This document shows positions 7,220 to 14,438 of a stretch of DNA of 59,381 bases, one piece after another. The first letter of the stretch is position 1. The number at the start of each line of letters is the position of its first letter. Below the pieces are notes generated by a model, which searched no databases, had not been told where the DNA came from, and saw nothing but the letters and a program-made list of their open reading frames with translations. The stretch comes from Gammaproteobacteria bacterium (GTDB lineage: Bacteria > Pseudomonadota > Gammaproteobacteria > Nitrococcales > Nitrococcaceae), in assembly GCA_030433275.1 (NCBI GenBank), contig JAUILK010000019.1:1-59381 (forward strand), read 5' to 3'. Made by a program: the position numbers and the translations under genes.

Positions 7220-8940
7220 ATGCGGGTCTCCCGCTCGTCGTCATCGGGTGACGTGCAAGGTTGGTTTTTAAGCTCCACACCTTCCACATGTTCCACAAAC
7301 CCACTCCTAGCGCGGGTTTCGGGTGTGGAACTTGGTGACGGTTGTGGAACTTGCAGTGGAGGTTGTGGAACTTGCGGCTGATTTAGTGGAGCTTGCGCAT
7401 TGTCTGGAAAACGGCGATGCGCCGCCATTTGTGGAACTTGTGGAGGTTGTGGAACTTGTTTTTGCACATTGCACGATAGCTCGACTAGATTCCGCTGCGC
7501 TGTCCTTACTTGCCGCCAGTGAATCCCAACGTGCCGCAGCGATGGCGACAGCCGTCTAAGCGCGTTCACCAATCCCTTGGGTGATCTCGGCCACGCCTTG
7601 TTAGCGCTGTCGTCGCTAATGATCGTTAGCCGTCTCAGCAGCTCGGCGGAAGTGCCGGACCACTCGAACTCGTTATCCATGAAGCGGCGCACCGCATGGC
7701 CGACAAGAGACGAGTCGAGCCCGGTCTCGATGGCGTCCGCCTGGTTCAGCCCGTAAGCAGCGATGAACTCCGCACTACTGAATCCGAGCGCCGGGACGCC
7801 AGCCGCCGCCCACTTGGCGAAGTCGGCCATTCTCGGCAACCGGGCAATCTGCGCCCGATCCACGTCTCGCAGCGCCAGAGATACGCCATCGAGCAACGCT
7901 GCGAATATGGCACCCGCGTCTGCTTTGAAGCCGCGCTGCATATCCGATTCAGAGACGCGCTTGGTGATCGTCGGCAGGCTAATATGAAGGCAACGCTCGG
8001 CGAGATCGGGACGCGCTGCTATATCGTCGATGCCATTCAGGATTACAGGCCGCTGTACCTCGATAAGCGTCTCGTCGCTGTCGGTGTAGAGCTTTCGGCC
8101 TGATAGTGCGCCGCCAGTGGAAAGCCTGCACAGAGCGTCCGATAGACGATGGTCCAGGCCGCTCAGGTTGTCGAGCGCGAGCACCCGACTCGATACCGCT
8201 GCAACCAGCAAGTCACGCTCGTCTCGCGGCGGAGAGCGCAGCGGCGTTGCTGATGGGTCCGTCAGTGCTTTTAGCGTTCGACTGGTGTGGCTTTTTCCGC
8301 TGCCCTGTTCCGCTACCAGCGCCAAAACTGGATAAGGACCATGTGGGCGGAGTGCGGCCAGTAGCCAAGCTGCAACGAGCACTCGATGCTCGTCTGCTAT
8401 GTTGATGTGATTCCACAACCTGCTGAAGTCGGGCGCTGTCGGCCTGGGAAGCGCCAATGGCTTCCCAGACCTACGGAAATGGACAGGCAACTCGGCAACA
8501 GATCGCCAACCATCGTCCGTGATGTGGTACCCGCTCCAATCAGGGTCGCCGCTATCGATGACAATGCCACCGCCGTGCGCGCCAACCCGAAGGTATACAC
8601 CGGCTTGGGCACCGTCGAACTTGGCTATGGCGGCTAACGTGCTCGTTGCATCAGCCAGCGCGTTTCGATTGGCTCCTTTGCCGGTAATCCGATAATAATC
8701 TCTGCCGAGAATCTCCCGGTACTCTGGGCTGGCAATCGAGTATGCGCCACCACCCACCCTGGCATAGGGTTCTCCGCCATCGTGGAACAGCTCATGCGTT
8801 TTGCCTATATCGGTAAGTACTGCGGCTTGTGCACGTGGCTTACCCTCGTCGTTGGTGGTATCGATCTCGAATAGCGTATTGCCGCTGAGGTGCTTTTTAA
8901 CCTCAGCATCAAGCCAAGCGGCTCCCCGCTCCTTACTCAT
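7216..8940 (-). CDS. P-loop ATPase, probable replication helicase-like protein of element
   Basis: 574 residues. A Walker A motif (EQGSGKS, about 211-217), a Walker B-like VLALDNL (about 253-259) and a sensor Asn in VILNGIDD (about 302) define a P-loop ATPase of the type paired with a zinc-finger protein in integrative elements. The preceding 160 residues have no motif I recognise. The last 90 residues are a low-complexity tail of QVPQ-type repeats that also occurs as an orphan copy at the left end. It overlaps the upstream zinc-finger gene by 8 bp. A role in element replication is inferred from family and context. Confidence 0.75.
   Translation of the reverse strand: MSKERGAAWLDAEVKKHLSGNTLFEIDTTNDEGKPRAQAAVLTDIGKTHELFHDGGEPYARVGGGAYSIASPEYREILGRDYYRITGKGANRNALADATSTLAAIAKFDGAQAGVYLRVGAHGGGIVIDSGDPDWSGYHITDDGWRSVAELPVHFRRSGKPLALPRPTAPDFSRLWNHINIADEHRVLVAAWLLAALRPHGPYPVLALVAEQGSGKSHTSRTLKALTDPSATPLRSPPRDERDLLVAAVSSRVLALDNLSGLDHRLSDALCRLSTGGALSGRKLYTDSDETLIEVQRPVILNGIDDIAARPDLAERCLHISLPTITKRVSESDMQRGFKADAGAIFAALLDGVSLALRDVDRAQIARLPRMADFAKWAAAGVPALGFSSAEFIAAYGLNQADAIETGLDSSLVGHAVRRFMDNEFEWSGTSAELLRRLTIISDDSANKAWPRSPKGLVNALRRLSPSLRHVGIHWRQVRTAQRNLVELSCNVQKQVPQPPQVPQMAAHRRFPDNAQAPLNQPQVPQPPLQVPQPSPSSTPETRARSGFVEHVEGVELKNQPCTSPDDDERETRI
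7252..7494. repeat. Copy B of a (TTCCACA)-rich tail module
   Basis: This is the 3' end of the ATPase gene and is homologous to 1128-1382. It contains GTGGAACTTG-type repeats on the plus strand. Its flanking inverted repeat is less perfect than that of copy A. Confidence 0.75.
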
Positions 8941-9454
8941 GCCCTACCTCCCTGGCTGCCGCCCAAAACCGCGAAGCGGCTACAGATAACCGCTCCATAT
9001 CGTCAGTGCTCAACGTCTGGCCACGTCCAACGGCCTCAGCCGCCACCAGGACGACAAGCGTCTCGGCGGCAAGACAGCGTAGAACATCGTGGGGTATCCA
9101 CCGCGCGCTCGGACGCAGCGGACCGCGGCCTTGGCGCGGCGCCGGGAACAGGTCGGCTAGGGTGAGCCCGCAGGCGGCCATCACATCGGCAGCGCTACAC
9201 CCGGTCCAGCACTTTAAAAGCACCGTACCGTCGTCGGTTTCCCGAATACTTAGGCTTGGTGAGCGGTCATTGTGGCTTGGACAACGTGCTATCCAGCGGC
9301 CAGGCCCGGTTTGTTTTGCCCGGCCCAGACGTGACAGAAGGCCATCGATTGGTTGAGCGGAAGGCGCTCGGCGGGGTATACTTTCTCTGTCCTGCACAGA
9401 CAAAGCGATCCCGTAGAGCGCCGCCCGCGAAGCGGCGCTTTGCTTTTTTTGCAT
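8933..9454 (-). CDS. Primase-like zinc-finger (CHC2-type) protein
   Basis: 173 residues. RWIARCPSHNDRSPSLSI, then VLLKCWTGCSAADVMAACGLTLADLFP, gives the Cys-His...Cys-Cys ligand set of the zinc-binding domain found at the N-terminus of DnaG-type and P4-type primases. No TOPRIM catalytic domain follows, so this is a stand-alone zinc finger acting with the adjacent ATPase, which it overlaps by 8 bp. The first 35 residues overlie a strong hairpin that acts as a terminator on the other strand, so the true start may lie downstream (a TTG or GTG near 9396-9402). Assigned to element DNA replication by inference. Confidence 0.7.
   Translation of the reverse strand: MQKKQSAASRAALYGIALSVQDRESIPRRAPSAQPIDGLLSRLGRAKQTGPGRWIARCPSHNDRSPSLSIRETDDGTVLLKCWTGCSAADVMAACGLTLADLFPAPRQGRGPLRPSARWIPHDVLRCLAAETLVVLVAAEAVGRGQTLSTDDMERLSVAASRFWAAAREVGHE
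9353..9382 (+). promoter_or_regulatory. Candidate sigma70 promoter for a small antisense RNA
   Basis: TTGAGC (9353-9358) and TATACT (9377-9382) are separated by 18 bp, close to the sigma70 consensus. The direction is opposite to the operon and no plus-strand gene follows, only a strong terminator. Confidence 0.5.
9389..9450 (+). ncRNA. Candidate ~62-nt small RNA antisense to the zinc-finger gene 5' end
   Basis: A promoter-like pair ends at 9382, and a perfect 8-bp hairpin followed by TTGCTTTTTTT ends at 9450, giving a short transcript with no coding potential. It lies across the 5' part of the zinc-finger gene on the opposite strand. Antisense RNAs that control replication or immunity genes are known in P4-like satellites and plasmids; expression here is untested. 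Confidence 0.4.
9417..9450 (+). terminator. Strong rho-independent terminator
   Basis: AGCGCCGC (9417-9424) and GCGGCGCT (9432-9439) pair perfectly around a 7-base loop, followed by TTGCTTTTTTT on the plus strand. Confidence 0.75.
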
Positions 9455-9466
9455 TTCCTGCCCCCT

Positions 9467-9670
9467 TCACGCCGCGTTCTGGCCTAGCTCGGCCTCGAAG
9501 GCTTCGAGGTCGGCCAGTCGCCAACGGGTTGCGCGTGAACCAACCTTCACAGGTGGTGGAAAGCGTCCATCTCGCACCCAACGCCATACTGAGAGACGGC
9601 TAACGCCATATCGCTCGCCGACTTCGCGGTCAGTATAAAAAAGCTTGATGTTGTTTAGGCCCTCGGGCAT
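9467..9670 (-). CDS. AlpA-family transcriptional regulator/excisionase-like protein
   Basis: 67 residues. FYTDREVGERYGVSRLSVWRWVRDGRFPPPVKVG..TRWRLADLEAFEA is the AlpA/MerR-like winged helix-turn-helix used by P4-type islands to control integrase and excision. The ATG at 9670 is preceded by GGAG at 8 bases. It is the first gene of the leftward replication operon and lies between that operon and the integrase. Confidence 0.85.
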   Translation of the reverse strand: MPEGLNNIKLFYTDREVGERYGVSRLSVWRWVRDGRFPPPVKVGSRATRWRLADLEAFEAELGQNAA

Positions 9671-9701
9671 TTGGCATCTCCGTCTATTAGTTTTGGGAGG
9701 T

Positions 9702-9815
9702 GCCAGAAACAAGCGGTTGTAAGGCGGGCAATACCAGGCGATACTTGGTTTTGCCAGGACTAGGAGGTGCTTGTTTCTGGCTCAGCCCGGTTTGGCGTTG
9801 GCGCGCCAAACCGGG
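9702..9815 (-). promoter_or_regulatory. Structured leader upstream of alpA-like gene
   Basis: GCCAGAAACAAGC (9702-9714) and GCTTGTTTCTGGC (9769-9781) are perfect 13-bp inverted repeats. Right after them, GCCCGGTTTGGCG and CGCCAAACCGGGC (about 9785-9816) form a second perfect 13-bp stem followed by ACTTTTG on the plus strand. The leader of the alpA-like gene can therefore fold strongly, and the second hairpin may act as a terminator. Function inferred. Confidence 0.5.
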
Positions 9816-9990
9816 CACTTTTGTGTATTAACGGCAGCTATTGTATCTCCACGTATTCGCTAGTGTTCTCAACAAAATATGTTTCACGCATCCATTTAAG
9901 GATAGCATCAGGTCGTTCAAGCGCGTTTCAATAGGAATTATTCCATGCATTTTTAAAAATAACCAGCGGCTTTAGTTCGTCTTATTGAAA

Positions 9991-10050
9991 TACGACTGAA
10001 TACGACTGAATACGACTGAATACATTCTTATACGTTCTTATACGTTCTTA
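9991..10050. repeat. Six 10-bp tandem units (iteron-like)
   Basis: Three copies of TACGACTGAA (9991-10020) are followed directly by TACATTCTTA and two copies of TACGTTCTTA (10021-10050). The 10-bp spacing places each unit on the same face of the helix. They lie in an AT-rich gap between the alpA-like gene and the integrase, where an origin or regulator-binding site is expected. The rest of 9817-10218 shows nothing else. Confidence 0.7.
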
Positions 10051-10218
10051 TATAAAGCTATGCCAAACCACATTTATACCAAATTTAAACAGTTCCAAAT
10101 TTAGGAGGATTTAGTTGCTACCATAGAATGACTTTTGATGTGAGCATTAACTCCGATGCCGCCAGGCAATATCGATAAAATACCGCGCAATACTAGTGCG
10201 GCAGAAAGCAGCGCGAGG

Positions 10219-11430
10219 CTACCCCGCCCGTATCGCCAGCACCCTCGCTCCGGCCACCAGCCCGTCCAGGTAATCAGCCCAGCTCTGCATCATCTGCCGA
10301 CGCACAGGTAAGTGCTCGGCATAGTTGTAGGCTGCTCGCACTTCATCACGCTCTGCGTGCGCAAGTTGGCGTTCAATGGCATCCCGCGGCCATCCCTGCT
10401 CGTTCAGCAGCGTACTGGCCATGCTTCTGAAGCCGTGCCCGGTCATTTCATTTTTGGCGTATCCCAAGTACCGCAGTGCTGCGTTTACGGTATTTTCGGA
10501 CATAGGACGGGCGTTGCCGCGAGCACCGGGAAAAACGTATTCCTTATGTCCCGTGAGCGGGTGAATCTCGGTTAAGATCGCTACGGCTTGGCGGCTGAGC
10601 GGCACAACGTGCGGTGCGTTCATTTTCATCTTCTCCGCCGGGATTCGCCACTCGGCTCTATCGAAGTCGATTTCCTCCCACTCGGCGTGGCGCAGCTCGC
10701 CAGGCCGGACAAATGTCAGCGCAGCCAGTTGGAGCGCGCAGCGAGTGACGAACGAGCCTTCGTATCCACGAATAGCGCGGATCAGATCACCAATGCGCTT
10801 GGGATCGGTGATGCTGGCGTGATTGCGGCTGCGAAATGGTGGAAGTGCGCCTCGCAGATCACCGGAAGGGTCGCGCTCTGTTCTACCTGTAGCAACCGCG
10901 TACCGGAATATCTGGCCGCAGTTCTGCAATGCCCGGTGTGCTGTCTCCAATGCGCCGCGTGACTCGATTCTGCGCAAGGCGACCAGCAAGTCCGGCGCTG
11001 TTATTTCCGCAATTGGCCTGCCGCCGAGCCATGGGAATATATCCCGCTCAAGTCGCCTCAGCACCCGTGTGCCGTGGTCTGCGCTCCAATTTGGTGAATG
11101 CTTGGTGTGCCACTCCCGAGCCACCGCCTCGAAACTGTTAGCGGTTCGCGCGGCTCTTGCGGCCTTCATGGCCTGGCGCTGTGCTCCAGGGTCGATACCA
11201 TCAGCCAACAGCTTGCGTGCCGCGTCCCTACGCTCCCTCGCATCCTTCAGGCTCACATCGGGATAGATGCCAAGCGCGAGCGTCTTGCGCTTACCCATGT
11301 AGCGGTAGTCCATCCGCCAGTACCGACCGCCTTTGGGGTGCACCAGCAGATAGAGCCAGCCGCCGTCGGCGAGCTTGTATGGCTTATCGCCTGGCTTGGC
11401 CTTGCTTACTTGGGTAGCCGAGAGCGGCAT
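10219..11430 (-). CDS. P4-type tyrosine integrase
   Basis: 403 residues, the usual length for the family. The N-terminal arm-binding domain (DUF4102-type) reads MPLSATQVSKAKPGDKPYKLADGGWLYLLV. A core-binding domain follows, then the catalytic domain. The active-site Arg lies in FVRPGELRHAEW, the His-x-x-Arg in MTGHGFRSMASTLLNE, a further His in RQLAHAERDEVRAAYNYAEH, and the nucleophile Tyr in the same segment. It catalyses site-specific integration and excision of the element. The gene starts about 170 bp from the right attachment core, and several TACCGTCA-type repeats fill the space between. Confidence 0.93.
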   Translation of the reverse strand: MPLSATQVSKAKPGDKPYKLADGGWLYLLVHPKGGRYWRMDYRYMGKRKTLALGIYPDVSLKDARERRDAARKLLADGIDPGAQRQAMKAARAARTANSFEAVAREWHTKHSPNWSADHGTRVLRRLERDIFPWLGGRPIAEITAPDLLVALRRIESRGALETAHRALQNCGQIFRYAVATGRTERDPSGDLRGALPPFRSRNHASITDPKRIGDLIRAIRGYEGSFVTRCALQLAALTFVRPGELRHAEWEEIDFDRAEWRIPAEKMKMNAPHVVPLSRQAVAILTEIHPLTGHKEYVFPGARGNARPMSENTVNAALRYLGYAKNEMTGHGFRSMASTLLNEQGWPRDAIERQLAHAERDEVRAAYNYAEHLPVRRQMMQSWADYLDGLVAGARVLAIRAG

Positions 11431-11518
11431 TGACGGTATCTCCTATGCCGAAGCGCCAGGTACCGTCACATGTGCCGTCAAAAATGACGGTATTTAGTGA
11501 GACGGTATGCAACGGTAC
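11431..11518. repeat. Cluster of TACCGTCA/TGACGGTA repeats (integrase arm sites)
   Basis: TGACGGTA at 11431-11438, TACCGTCA at 11461-11468, TGCCGTCA at 11473-11480, TGACGGTA at 11485-11492 and partial copies at 11501-11518 lie directly upstream of the integrase start. The same octamer recurs at the other end (893-912). They probably bind the integrase arm domain and may also autoregulate the gene. Confidence 0.65.
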
Positions 11519-11530
11519 AAAAGACAGTAG

Positions 11531-11575
11531 ACATAAAAAAACCCGTCCAGACAAGCGCCTTAGAACGGGTTGATA
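11531..11575. terminator. Possible terminator at right end of element
   Basis: AAAAAAACCCGT and ACGGGTT form a short stem around an AAGCGCCTT-containing loop, with the A-run giving U's on the minus strand. This mirrors the A-run and hairpin inside the left end. Confidence 0.35.
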
Positions 11576-11600
11576 CTTTATGAAACGGGTATTTGGAGGC

Positions 11601-11607
11601 TCGGTAG
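11601..11607. other. Attachment core, right end of integrative element
   Basis: TCGGTAG is identical to 822-828. Its minus strand supplies the Tyr-Arg codons of the ISAs1 reading frame. Confidence 0.75.
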
Positions 11608-11726
11608 GAGATGGAACCCAAGACCACGGCGAGCACGCTGAACAGCGGCAGGTGGCCGATGTTATACCGCCGACCCGGCGCCTGCCGGTGATCAGGGGTT
11701 GCTGAGAAGTAAGTCTTGAGCTGCAT
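11601..11726 (-). pseudogene. ISAs1-family transposase, N-terminal fragment (right half of split gene)
   Basis: From the ATG at 11726 the minus strand reads MQLKTYFSATPDHR.. GRRYNIGHLPLFSVLAVVLGSISYR. This is the characteristic start of ISAs1-family transposases (a D-x-R-..-GRR-Y motif, then the hydrophobic LLFSVLAVL..G segment). The frame ends at the attachment core and continues at 828 in the left flank. Confidence 0.85.
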
Positions 11727-11969
11727 GCTTATCGCTAAAAGTCCGACGAGTATAGTGTAATTTTGCACTATGCTTGTTGCATTGGGCAGCTCTGTCCGGG
11801 ATCCCTTGAGGGTGGTCGTGAGCCATCTTCGACCCGTGGGCCCATAGCGGCATCCGGCCTCGGTCCAGGGCTGGCTGTTGTGGCTGCTGCCGATTGAAGG
11901 TCGGCGCTGGCGGAATGGTGCTGGGATCCTGCTCCGAACCGAGTGCTGAGTTGATAAAGGAGCTTGTCG

Positions 11970-12376
11970 ATGATCGAAGCGAATCTCGACCCGGATCGTG
12001 GGATCCTCCATGTGAGTCCTTTCGCGCCACTCGAAGAGAAAGACTTTCTGGAGTTGGCGGCGCTCGCTGATCCCTTTATCGAGCGCAATGGCTGGCTTCC
12101 GGGCCTGTTGATCGAGGTGGGCATTTCCCTGGCTGGAAGAACCTGGCCGGCGTGATCCAACACTTCCGCTTTGTCAGGAATCATCACCGGAAGATCGGAA
12201 AGGTGGCCATTGTCACCGACGGGCAGCTGGGCGAGCTCGCGGAAAGGGTCGCCAGCCACTTTGTCGCTGCGAGCGTAAGGCGTTTTCCAGCCGCAGAGGG
12301 GGGCGAGGCAAAGGCATGGATCGCGGTTTTGCCGTCGGACTCGCTCGATATGCGGATACAGAAACGCAAGGTTTGA
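11970..12376 (+). pseudogene. SpoIIAA-like (STAS-type) protein, frameshifted
   Basis: The first frame (from ATG 11970, with AAGGAG upstream) reads MIEANLDPDRGILHVSPFAPLEEKDF.. GLLIEV. The family continues as HFPGWKNLAG.. HFRFVRNHH, but this lies in another frame that resumes around 12115-12120 and runs to 12376 (KIGKVAIVTDGQLGELAERVASHFV). Together they match the SpoIIAA-like family (about 120 residues). The break is either a real indel or a sequence error; one nucleotide change would decide. Confidence 0.75.
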
Positions 12377-12379
12377 GCA

Positions 12380-12727
12380 ATGAGTGATTCAAATGCCCCT
12401 GCGCACCACACGCGACGAGGAAAACGTCAGGCGGCTCCTGGGGGCACGGCGTTCGGTTTGCGGGGTATCGGAAACAACCTGACCAAGCTGCGCCCGACGC
12501 GGCGCGAGCGTAACCGGGTGACGATATTCGGTTCGGCCCGCGCCCGCCCCGGACACTGGGTGTATGGCGAGGCCAAACGCATGGCGGGCACACTTGCCGA
12601 AATGGGCTGCGACGTCGTCACGGACGCCGGCGGGCGGGTGGCATGCGATGCCCGATCATCGCCGCCTGCTGAGGATCGGCCCGGATGGTCGGTGCATTGT
12701 TGGTACGCTGTGGACACACAAGCATAA
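12380..12727 (+). pseudogene. LOG-family (lysine decarboxylase-like) protein, truncated
   Basis: The product begins MSDSNAPAHHTRRGKRQ and holds RVTIFGSARARPGHWVYGEAKRMAGTLAEMGCDVVT, the N-terminal Rossmann part of LOG/TIGR00730 proteins. The expected GGGPG..E motif, which binds the nucleotide phosphate, is missing. The sequence jumps to unrelated residues after CDVVT, so the protein cannot be active. It starts 3 bases after the SpoIIAA-like relic. Confidence 0.7.
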
Positions 12728-12803
12728 CATCCATAGTGCCCGCGACGGGCTGCGTCGCCAGCCAAAAGTGGGCACTTTATCCCCTGTATTGCCGGAGGAC
12801 GCG

Positions 12804-13082
12804 ATGACCGATGTTACCAAACAGGAGGGCGTTGCCCAGGTACTGCTCGAGCGGTTCGAGAAGTTCCGGCTGCCCAGGGCGCTCGACATCAAAGCGCGGG
12901 TCGACGCTGGTGAGAAGCTCACGGCAAATGATCTTGCCTTCCTTGATCGGGTGATGAGCGACGCGGAAGAGATCAAGCGTTACGTGGATAAGATCCCAGA
13001 CATGCAGCAGTTGTACGCGCGTGCCGTGAGCCTGTACCAGAACATCACGAAAAAGGCGCTGGAGAACGAGCAGAAACCGTAG
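12804..13082 (+). CDS. Conserved small protein of unknown function
   Basis: 92 residues, charged and helical (VLLERFEKFRLPRALDIKARVDAGEKLTANDLAFLDRVMSD), no membrane segment. GGAGG lies 6 bases before the ATG at 12804. It heads a rightward run leading to the HlyD-like and SulP genes, and its product may be a soluble partner of that transport cluster; this is inference. Confidence 0.7.
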   Translation: MTDVTKQEGVAQVLLERFEKFRLPRALDIKARVDAGEKLTANDLAFLDRVMSDAEEIKRYVDKIPDMQQLYARAVSLYQNITKKALENEQKP

Positions 13083-13131
13083 CATGTAGGTGCCGTCGTC
13101 ACGGCTTGTCAAATAACGCTGGGGTTTTCGC

Positions 13132-13395
13132 ATGTTCCTCGGCTACTTCGCATTCGTAGTGCTGTTCTACGGGATCATCGCGATCCACGTGGCCGGCTGG
13201 ATCAGCCTGTTTACACTGCACGCGATCTGGCCCTTCCTGTGGATCTGGGCGACCCTGTACCGCGAGGACCGCCGCTGGGGCTTTCAAATCAAGACGCAGA
13301 ACCCGGCCCCGGACGAATCATGGGCCGAGCTCGAGGCTGAATTGAAAACAGTGTCCGAGCATCTGAGCGCGCTGGAACAGACTCCCAACGGGTGA
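13132..13395 (+). CDS. Small inner-membrane protein
   Basis: 87 residues with a hydrophobic N-terminal half (MFLGYFAFVVLFYGIIAIHVAGWISLF.., about two membrane helices) and a soluble acidic C-terminal coil (WAELEAELKTVSEHLSALEQ). It lies 9 bases before the HlyD-like gene. Small membrane proteins in this position accompany YibH/EmrA-type fusion proteins. Confidence 0.7.
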   Translation: MFLGYFAFVVLFYGIIAIHVAGWISLFTLHAIWPFLWIWATLYREDRRWGFQIKTQNPAPDESWAELEAELKTVSEHLSALEQTPNG

Positions 13396-13404
13396 CGCGC
13401 GGCC

Positions 13405-14358
13405 ATGGATTTATTACTGATTCTTACGTATGCGGCGATCTGCGTCTTTATTTTCAAGGTCTTCAAGATCCCGCTGAACAAGTGGACAGTACCGACCGCG
13501 GTGCTCGGAGGCGTCGTGCTGATCGGCGCACTGCTGTTGTTGATGAACTACAACCACCCTTATTCGGAAAAGGTGCGCCAGTACTATGTGACGACGCCGA
13601 TCATCTCCGAGGTGCGCGGGCGGGTTATGGAGGTCCCGATCAAGCCGAATGTACCCATCAAGAAGGGGGATGTGCTGTTCCGGGTCGACCCGAAACCCTT
13701 TGAAGACAGGGTCAAGGGGCTGAAGGGCGAGTTGTTCGCCGCGCGCAAGGACCTCTATCGTGCACAAGAGCTGTTCCGCAAGGGGGTTGGGGCCGAGCGC
13801 AACGTAGACGAGGCCCGCGCCGGTGTCGACCACCTCAGGGCCCAGCTGGCCGACGCCCGCTTCGATCTGGAGCAGACGGTGGTCACGGCGCCGACCGACG
13901 GCTTGGTCACCCAGCTCGCGTTGCGCCCGGGCATGATGGTTGTGCCGATGCCGTTTTCCGCGACGATGACCTTCGTGCACCTCGAAGACCGGGTCTTCTT
14001 CGGCTGGTTCCGCCAGAACTATCTCTTGCGCCTGGAACCGGGTAGCACGGCCGAGGTCACGCTCGACGCCATCCCCGGGGTGATCTTCGAGGGAGAGGTC
14101 CAGGAGGTACTGCCGGCGATCGGCGAGGGCCAGATCTCACCCCAATCCAACCTGATCCGCTTCGATCAGGAGCGCAGCGCCGGTCGCGTGCCGGTGGCGA
14201 TCAAGATCACCGACCCGCGCTTCAGCCAATACCATCTGCCCAGCGGCACCTTCGGTCAGGCGGCCGTCTACACTGAGCACTTCCACCATGTCGGGGTGAT
14301 TCGAAAAGTCCTTTTGCGCATGGCTGCCTGGATGAACTATGTGTTCCCGCTACATTGA
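13405..14358 (+). CDS. HlyD-family membrane fusion protein (YibH/EmrA-like)
   Basis: 317 residues. The first 50 hold two hydrophobic segments around MDLLLILTYAAICVFIF and TAVLGGVVLIGALLLLM. The periplasmic part carries the biotinyl-lipoyl-like hairpin (ISEVRGRVMEVPIKPNVPIKKGDVLFRVDPKPFE), a coiled-coil hairpin (GELFAARKDLYRAQELFRKG..) and the second lipoyl half (TAPTDGLVTQLALRPGMMV). Such proteins bridge inner-membrane exporters to the outer membrane. No obvious exporter partner except SulP lies nearby, so the substrate is unknown. Confidence 0.85.
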   Translation: MDLLLILTYAAICVFIFKVFKIPLNKWTVPTAVLGGVVLIGALLLLMNYNHPYSEKVRQYYVTTPIISEVRGRVMEVPIKPNVPIKKGDVLFRVDPKPFEDRVKGLKGELFAARKDLYRAQELFRKGVGAERNVDEARAGVDHLRAQLADARFDLEQTVVTAPTDGLVTQLALRPGMMVVPMPFSATMTFVHLEDRVFFGWFRQNYLLRLEPGSTAEVTLDAIPGVIFEGEVQEVLPAIGEGQISPQSNLIRFDQERSAGRVPVAIKITDPRFSQYHLPSGTFGQAAVYTEHFHHVGVIRKVLLRMAAWMNYVFPLH

Positions 14359-14438
14359 CCAGCTGGCGTCACGGCCTGCTCGGTGCCGGGGTACCGGCTT
14401 GTTGCGATTGTTCGAACTGCGGTCAGAGGACGCCGACG

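Larger units (their letters stand above)
822..11607. mobile_element. 10.8 kb integrative element with P4-type integrase, inserted in an ISAs1 gene
   Basis: The element is bounded by TCGGTAG at 822-828 and 11601-11607, with TACCGTCA-type repeats just inside each end. The integrase gene lies next to the right end, as in P4-like and other tyrosine-integrase islands. Removing the interval and one core copy fuses two halves of an ISAs1 transposase gene in frame, which independently fixes the boundaries. Contents in transcription order on the minus strand are integrase, AlpA-like regulator, zinc-finger protein, P-loop ATPase, a run of small proteins and a decayed left end. A HicB-like pair is on the plus strand. 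No structural phage genes are present, so it is a satellite-like or plasmid-like island rather than a full prophage. Confidence 0.85.

Noticed and set aside
814-11607. Longer attachment core extending from TTGGA to TCGGTAG
   Set aside because: The intervening bases differ in sequence and length between the copies, so only the 7-bp TCGGTAG is counted.
12152-12376. Second SpoIIAA-like frame as a separate gene
   Set aside because: It continues the same domain as 11970-12155 in another frame, so it is one broken gene.
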